Source: Montifringilla adamsi (Eukaryota > Chordata > Aves > Passeriformes > Passeridae). From it: a stretch of DNA of 64,000 nucleotides. The notes under the pieces are model-generated. The model did no database searches, was not told the DNA's origin, and worked only from the letters and a program-made list of their open reading frames with translations. Positions within the stretch are counted from its first letter, which is position 1; every line of letters begins with the position of its first letter. The stretch is from assembly GCA_017590115.1 (NCBI GenBank), contig JAGGNK010006448.1, positions 14,881,860-14,945,859 on the forward strand. Reading direction: 5' to 3'. Shown here piece by piece: positions 60,770-64,000 of this stretch. The position numbers were made by a program, and so were the translations under genes.

Positions 60770-61164
60770 GGAAACTTTTTCCTAGTAAAGTTTATAAAAA
60801 ATAAATGTTAGATAACCTTTTTGAGGAAAGGAACCCAAGGGTGTATATACTAAACCCTTCCTTCTAAGTGTGTCACTTGACAGGCTGTGCTCTCTAGTTG
60901 GCTAAAAGATGTTTTAATTAGAGAAGAAAAGAGTTTAGTAGGAAAGAAAAGATGTATGGATGAAAAAGCTGAGTGTATTTCATGGTTTATTTTGGGAAGT
61001 GTGTCCAGTTCAAGATAAATGCTGAGGTAAAGTGAGCATAAGAAAATAGTAGTTTGAAATAGTTTTTGTACATGAATAAAAAGTTAAACATTTTAGATTT
61101 TTCTTTCATCACACTTGAGACCAGCATGTCGCAGAAGAACTTCCTGTGCATCCTTGGAGAAATA

Positions 61165-61440
61165 TAAGGACACTATATGTGTGCTGGCAACCTGTCACTA
61201 GTGGGGTGCCATAGAGCTCTCTCTTAGGCCCTGTGCTCCTCAACAACTTCAGAAAGGACTTTAAGGTAGGACCTCAAGAGACCCTAAACAAGTTTGTTGA
61301 TGATACAAAATTGGGAGAAACTGTTCACTCCTTTGGAGACCAAAAGGCCTTCCAGAAAGACCTTGATCAATTACAGGGCTGGGAAATCATTAATTGTAGA
61401 AGCTTAACTAGGACAAGTGGATAAATTAATATCAACAAAG
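61165..61440 (+). mobile_element. CR1 ORF2 internal fragment, plus orientation
   Basis: Words in CR1 reverse-transcriptase order are present: ctggcaacctgtcactagtg, gggtgccatagagctctctc, ggccctgtgctcctcaacaa, aacaagtttgttgatgatac and gaccttgatcaattacaggg. It is broken on both sides: it starts shortly before the region encoding the GP(V)L motif and ends just after the catalytic box, with no 3' untranslated tail. The next CR1 sequence starts about 1.7 kb on. Flanking limits are approximate. Confidence 0.8.
61233..61424 (+). pseudogene. CR1 reverse-transcriptase remnant with FVDD box
   Basis: The 63-codon open frame includes NKFVDDTKLGETVHSFG, then DQKAFQKDLDQLQGWE. FVDD keeps both catalytic aspartates; alanine is replaced by valine, a change tolerated in other reverse transcriptases. 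The frame nevertheless covers only a small part of the enzyme, so no activity is possible. The upstream GSVLGP-type motif is present but out of frame. Confidence 0.75.
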
Positions 61441-63149
61441 AAAAAACCCAGCTATTTTTTGTAGTGAAGTTTGTAATCTTCACTCATGTTTTAGATGTTC
61501 TGGCAGTAGGACAAGTGGTGTAATTGTGTGTACCTGTACCATTTAACATTTCTTCTGCTGAGTGAAGGGATACAGGATGAGACTTTGAAGTCTATTTGGA
61601 GCATGACTGACAAAGATTTTAACATTACTGCTTATCTGAGTTAATGGGCTGATTGTTCTTATAACTGATGTAACTTTTGACATAATTTATTCGAGGTCTA
61701 TACAAATTAAAAATGTCCTCATGATGGATATAATGAAGTATAGTTTTTAAAAGAATAAGATTTATCTAATTTTAGCTAAACCTGAAATTAAACTTCACTA
61801 TTACTGTCATGTACAGGAGAAGTTACAGTTTTAGCCATTTTATTCAGAAAAAATAGACAGCATTGTTTTCAAAGTTTTACAAAACTTCAAATCAGCCATC
61901 TTATATTAGAAATGTTCTTCATTGAACTATTGGACTCAAATGGAATCACTCTAGTATTTTCTCATTTAAAGCAGCCTTCTGTTTATCCAACCTTTTGTGA
62001 ATAAGGAAGCCGCTTCATTCACATTTCCCAGATAATGCTTCCTTAAAGTGCATATCGTATTAGTATATGGCATTTCCTGGATATTTGACTTACATAAATT
62101 AATATAAAAGGGGAAGAGGAAACATAGCCACAGGAGAGGATAGAGCTCGGGGTACCATTGATAAAATTAACTAGAACAGGCAAAGAAGAAAATTAAAGGT
62201 GAAAGAAAGGAGACCAGAAAGAAAAACAAAAATAAAAACATGTCTGAGATATGAGAGACTGAAACAGAAGGAAGAAAGAGAAGAATTAAATCTATGAATG
62301 AGAGGAGGAAAACCACATGTCTGTGATGAAAAAGACAATAGAAAATATAACCTGAAATGCCAAAAAAGAGATATATATGTCGGGGAAAGGAAAAACTACA
62401 TGAAAGAAGATCAGGCCTTAGGATTAGTAGATTCAAATATTCTTAATATAAACCCTGTATTTAGTTTTTTGGCAGATTACCCATAATTGTGTTCAGTTGA
62501 AAAAAGAAAAAGAATAGCTTCATGATACTTTAAGGAGTTGACTCATTAAATTTTATGTCAATTGAAAAGTATACTCCTTTGGAGTATATTCTCTATACCT
62601 TCTTGGTGGTCCAACAGTAGTGTTTTCAGAACATTCAGTAAAGTCACAATTCCCGTGAATATATTATTCTAGGTTTATAGGAAATTAAGGGAGATTGTTT
62701 TTAGTGAGATCATTATTTTCATTGAATGAAAATGCAAACCTTAAAGACTTTAATTGTTCAATTTTTTGTTAGTGTTCATTACATATTCAACAAGAATTTT
62801 TAAATAAGTAGATTGTTCATACTTTAAAGAATCAAAAAAGTATTTAGCAAGCCCAGAACATGCTTGAAAACACATGAACTTTACTATCACCAGTTGCAGT
62901 TTGCCATTTAATTTAGAGGAAGGAGTTCTGTTAGTGAAAAGAAAAAATCATATTTGTGGATTTGTCACCTGGTAGTCACTTTCTTCTGAATGGAAGAAGT
63001 AGTAAACAAGGAATTAGTCTGTATTAACATCGAAATAGCACCTGGATATTTTATTGGATTTTCTAATTCATGAATAAATCAATTTAGTTTAAAACAGAAA
63101 CAGCAGAGAAAAACAAAAATACTCAGAAAAAAATTGCATAGGACAAATC
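61441..63149. other. Unique DNA with a purine-rich stretch
   Basis: No gene recognised. The plus strand from about 62,110 to 62,420 is strongly purine-biased, which creates a minus-strand 89-codon frame rich in phenylalanine, leucine and serine without a domain. A perfect 8-bp hairpin lies at 62,570-62,588. Confidence 0.5.
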
Positions 63150-64000
63150 ACCCTACTGCCCCCGACAGCAACATAAAAAAGTGAGAAAGACCAAAAAGAT
63201 TATCTAGGCAACTACACATTGGTCAGCCTTATTTCCATCCCTGGAAGAATGTGAAGTAACTTTCTTGAAAACCCTGTAAATCTTGGAACATGCTTCTGAA
63301 CATTTCAAGGAGGCAAAGGTTATTGGAAGTAGTCAGAAAGGATTTTCCTGGGATAAATCATGCCTGCCCAAACCATTTGCCTTTTATAATGAAATCAGTG
63401 GATTTGTGGACTAGGGGAGAGTAGTAGGTGTCATTTATCTCATCTTTAGCAAGGTTTTTGACACAGTCCTCCATAATATTCTTGAACCCAAGCCAAGATA
63501 CTGCAGTATGGACGAGTGGATAATGAATCTGTAAAAGAGTTGTCTGGAAGACTGGGCACAGAAGGCTGTGATTAATGGGTGGTACCCTGGTTGGAGGCCA
63601 GTGACAAGTGCAGTACTGCACAGGTCTGTCCTGTGACTTCTGCTTGACATCATGACCAACAGCAACAGATGACACTCCCAACAAGTTTGCAGATGATGTG
63701 ACACTGTGAAAGCACCAGCCAATGTTCTTGAGAGAAGAGCTGTCTCACAGAGGGACCCATACAAAAGGGGAGAAAAGGACAAACAAGAACCTTATCAAAT
63801 TCAACAAGGACAAATGCAAAGTCCTGCTCCTTCAAAGGAATAGTCCTTAGCAGTGATATGCACTGGCTGAGGAGAAGCTCTGGAGAAAGGACCTGGGTGT
63901 TCTGATGAAAAGCAAGATGAACTTGAACCAGAGAGAGAGACAGGAGTATCCAGGGCTACTCCAGGAAAAGCTGGGAAAACTAAGAAAAATATTATCTCCT
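63150..64000 (+). mobile_element. CR1 LINE ORF2 fragment, continues past window end
   Basis: The order of words is that of the reverse transcriptase: ggcaactacacattggtcag, tttcaaggaggcaaaggtta, atcatgcctgcccaaaccat, tggactaggggagag, ggtttttgacacagtcctcc, aacaagtttgcagatgatgt, caaatgcaaagtcctgctcc and gagaaaggacctgggtgttc. It covers more of ORF2 than any other copy here, from the fingers/palm region through the thumb. The reading frame is broken by several stops and indels. The 3' end lies outside the window and the 5' limit (about 63,150-63,190) is soft. Confidence 0.88.
63190..63840 (+). pseudogene. CR1 reverse-transcriptase remnant with intact FADD
   Basis: One frame reads GNYTLVSLIS where the family has a GNYRPVSL-type motif (fingers region). 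Another reads NKFADDVTL followed at once by a TGA stop. The catalytic FADD is therefore intact but the chain ends two codons after the ordinary motif, and fingers and palm parts are in different frames. The copy is dead. Confidence 0.75.

Larger units (their letters stand above)
57806..61164. other. AT-rich unique DNA with simple repeats
   Basis: No gene recognised. Contains a T/G-rich tract (58,616-58,690), a tetranucleotide repeat (60,515-60,557) and nested short hairpins (60,736-60,769). The two plus-strand frames at 59273-59500 and 59497-59697 are adjacent but show no domain. Confidence 0.5.

Noticed and set aside
62167..62436. Hydrophobic 89-codon minus-strand frame resembling a membrane protein
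   Set aside because: It is the direct translation of the complement of a purine-rich tract; hydrophobicity follows from T/C codons.
1..64000. CRISPR array, bacterial operon, rRNA or tRNA gene, or endogenous DNA-virus insertion
   Set aside because: No direct-repeat/spacer pattern, no ribosome-binding-site-led gene chain, no cloverleaf with A and B boxes and no recognisable viral replication or structural frame other than LTRs was seen on reading both strands.

Overview
This window looks like bird nuclear DNA, most likely neoavian and possibly a songbird. It is AT-rich. Its recognisable interspersed repeats are almost all 5'-truncated CR1 (chicken repeat 1) LINEs, several ending in the CR1 terminal motif (variants of ATTCTATG), plus LTRs of avian endogenous-retrovirus type. 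No L1, Alu-like SINE or bacterial gene organisation was seen. The taxon is inferred from recalled repeat families; nothing was searched.

I found no host protein-coding gene, tRNA, rRNA or CRISPR array. The open reading frames are short (longest 204 codons) and start at arbitrary places. The longer ones lie inside repeats or in strand-biased purine or pyrimidine DNA. The window is therefore best read as intergenic DNA or the inside of a very large intron.

Layout. 1-8,000: unique AT-rich DNA with small tandem and inverted repeats. 8,011-8,792: an avian LTR preceded by an unexplained 75-codon open frame. 9,409-9,880: a second LTR-like unit with a TATA box and an ATTAAA signal. 10,720-10,930: a GC-rich island of unknown origin. 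11,000-25,750: mostly unique AT-rich DNA with possible CR1 tails at 18,826 and 21,195. 25,750-29,165: three CR1 copies, two on the minus strand and then one long plus-strand copy carrying a perfect 15-bp fold-back. 34,390-34,950: an old CR1 reverse-transcriptase fragment. 37,860-38,345: a degraded LTR-like block. 40,748-41,752: a well-bounded minus-strand solo LTR flanked by a 5-bp target duplication (cacag). 43,761-48,902: two minus-strand CR1 copies, the longer with a frameshifted ORF2 end. 51,440-57,805: two plus-strand CR1 copies. 61,165-64,000: two CR1 reverse-transcriptase fragments, the last running off the window.

Nothing here works as a gene system. What can be read is a history of insertion and decay: CR1 copies with different states of the catalytic FADD box, one frameshifted copy, one copy altered by a templated local inversion, and LTRs reduced to solo or fragmentary form. 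A few unique stretches (around 4,271, 37,100-37,500, 39,300-39,560 and 45,000-45,420) have a texture or motif that could mark conserved non-coding elements. That can only be tested by alignment to other birds. I did not identify a previously undescribed biological system.
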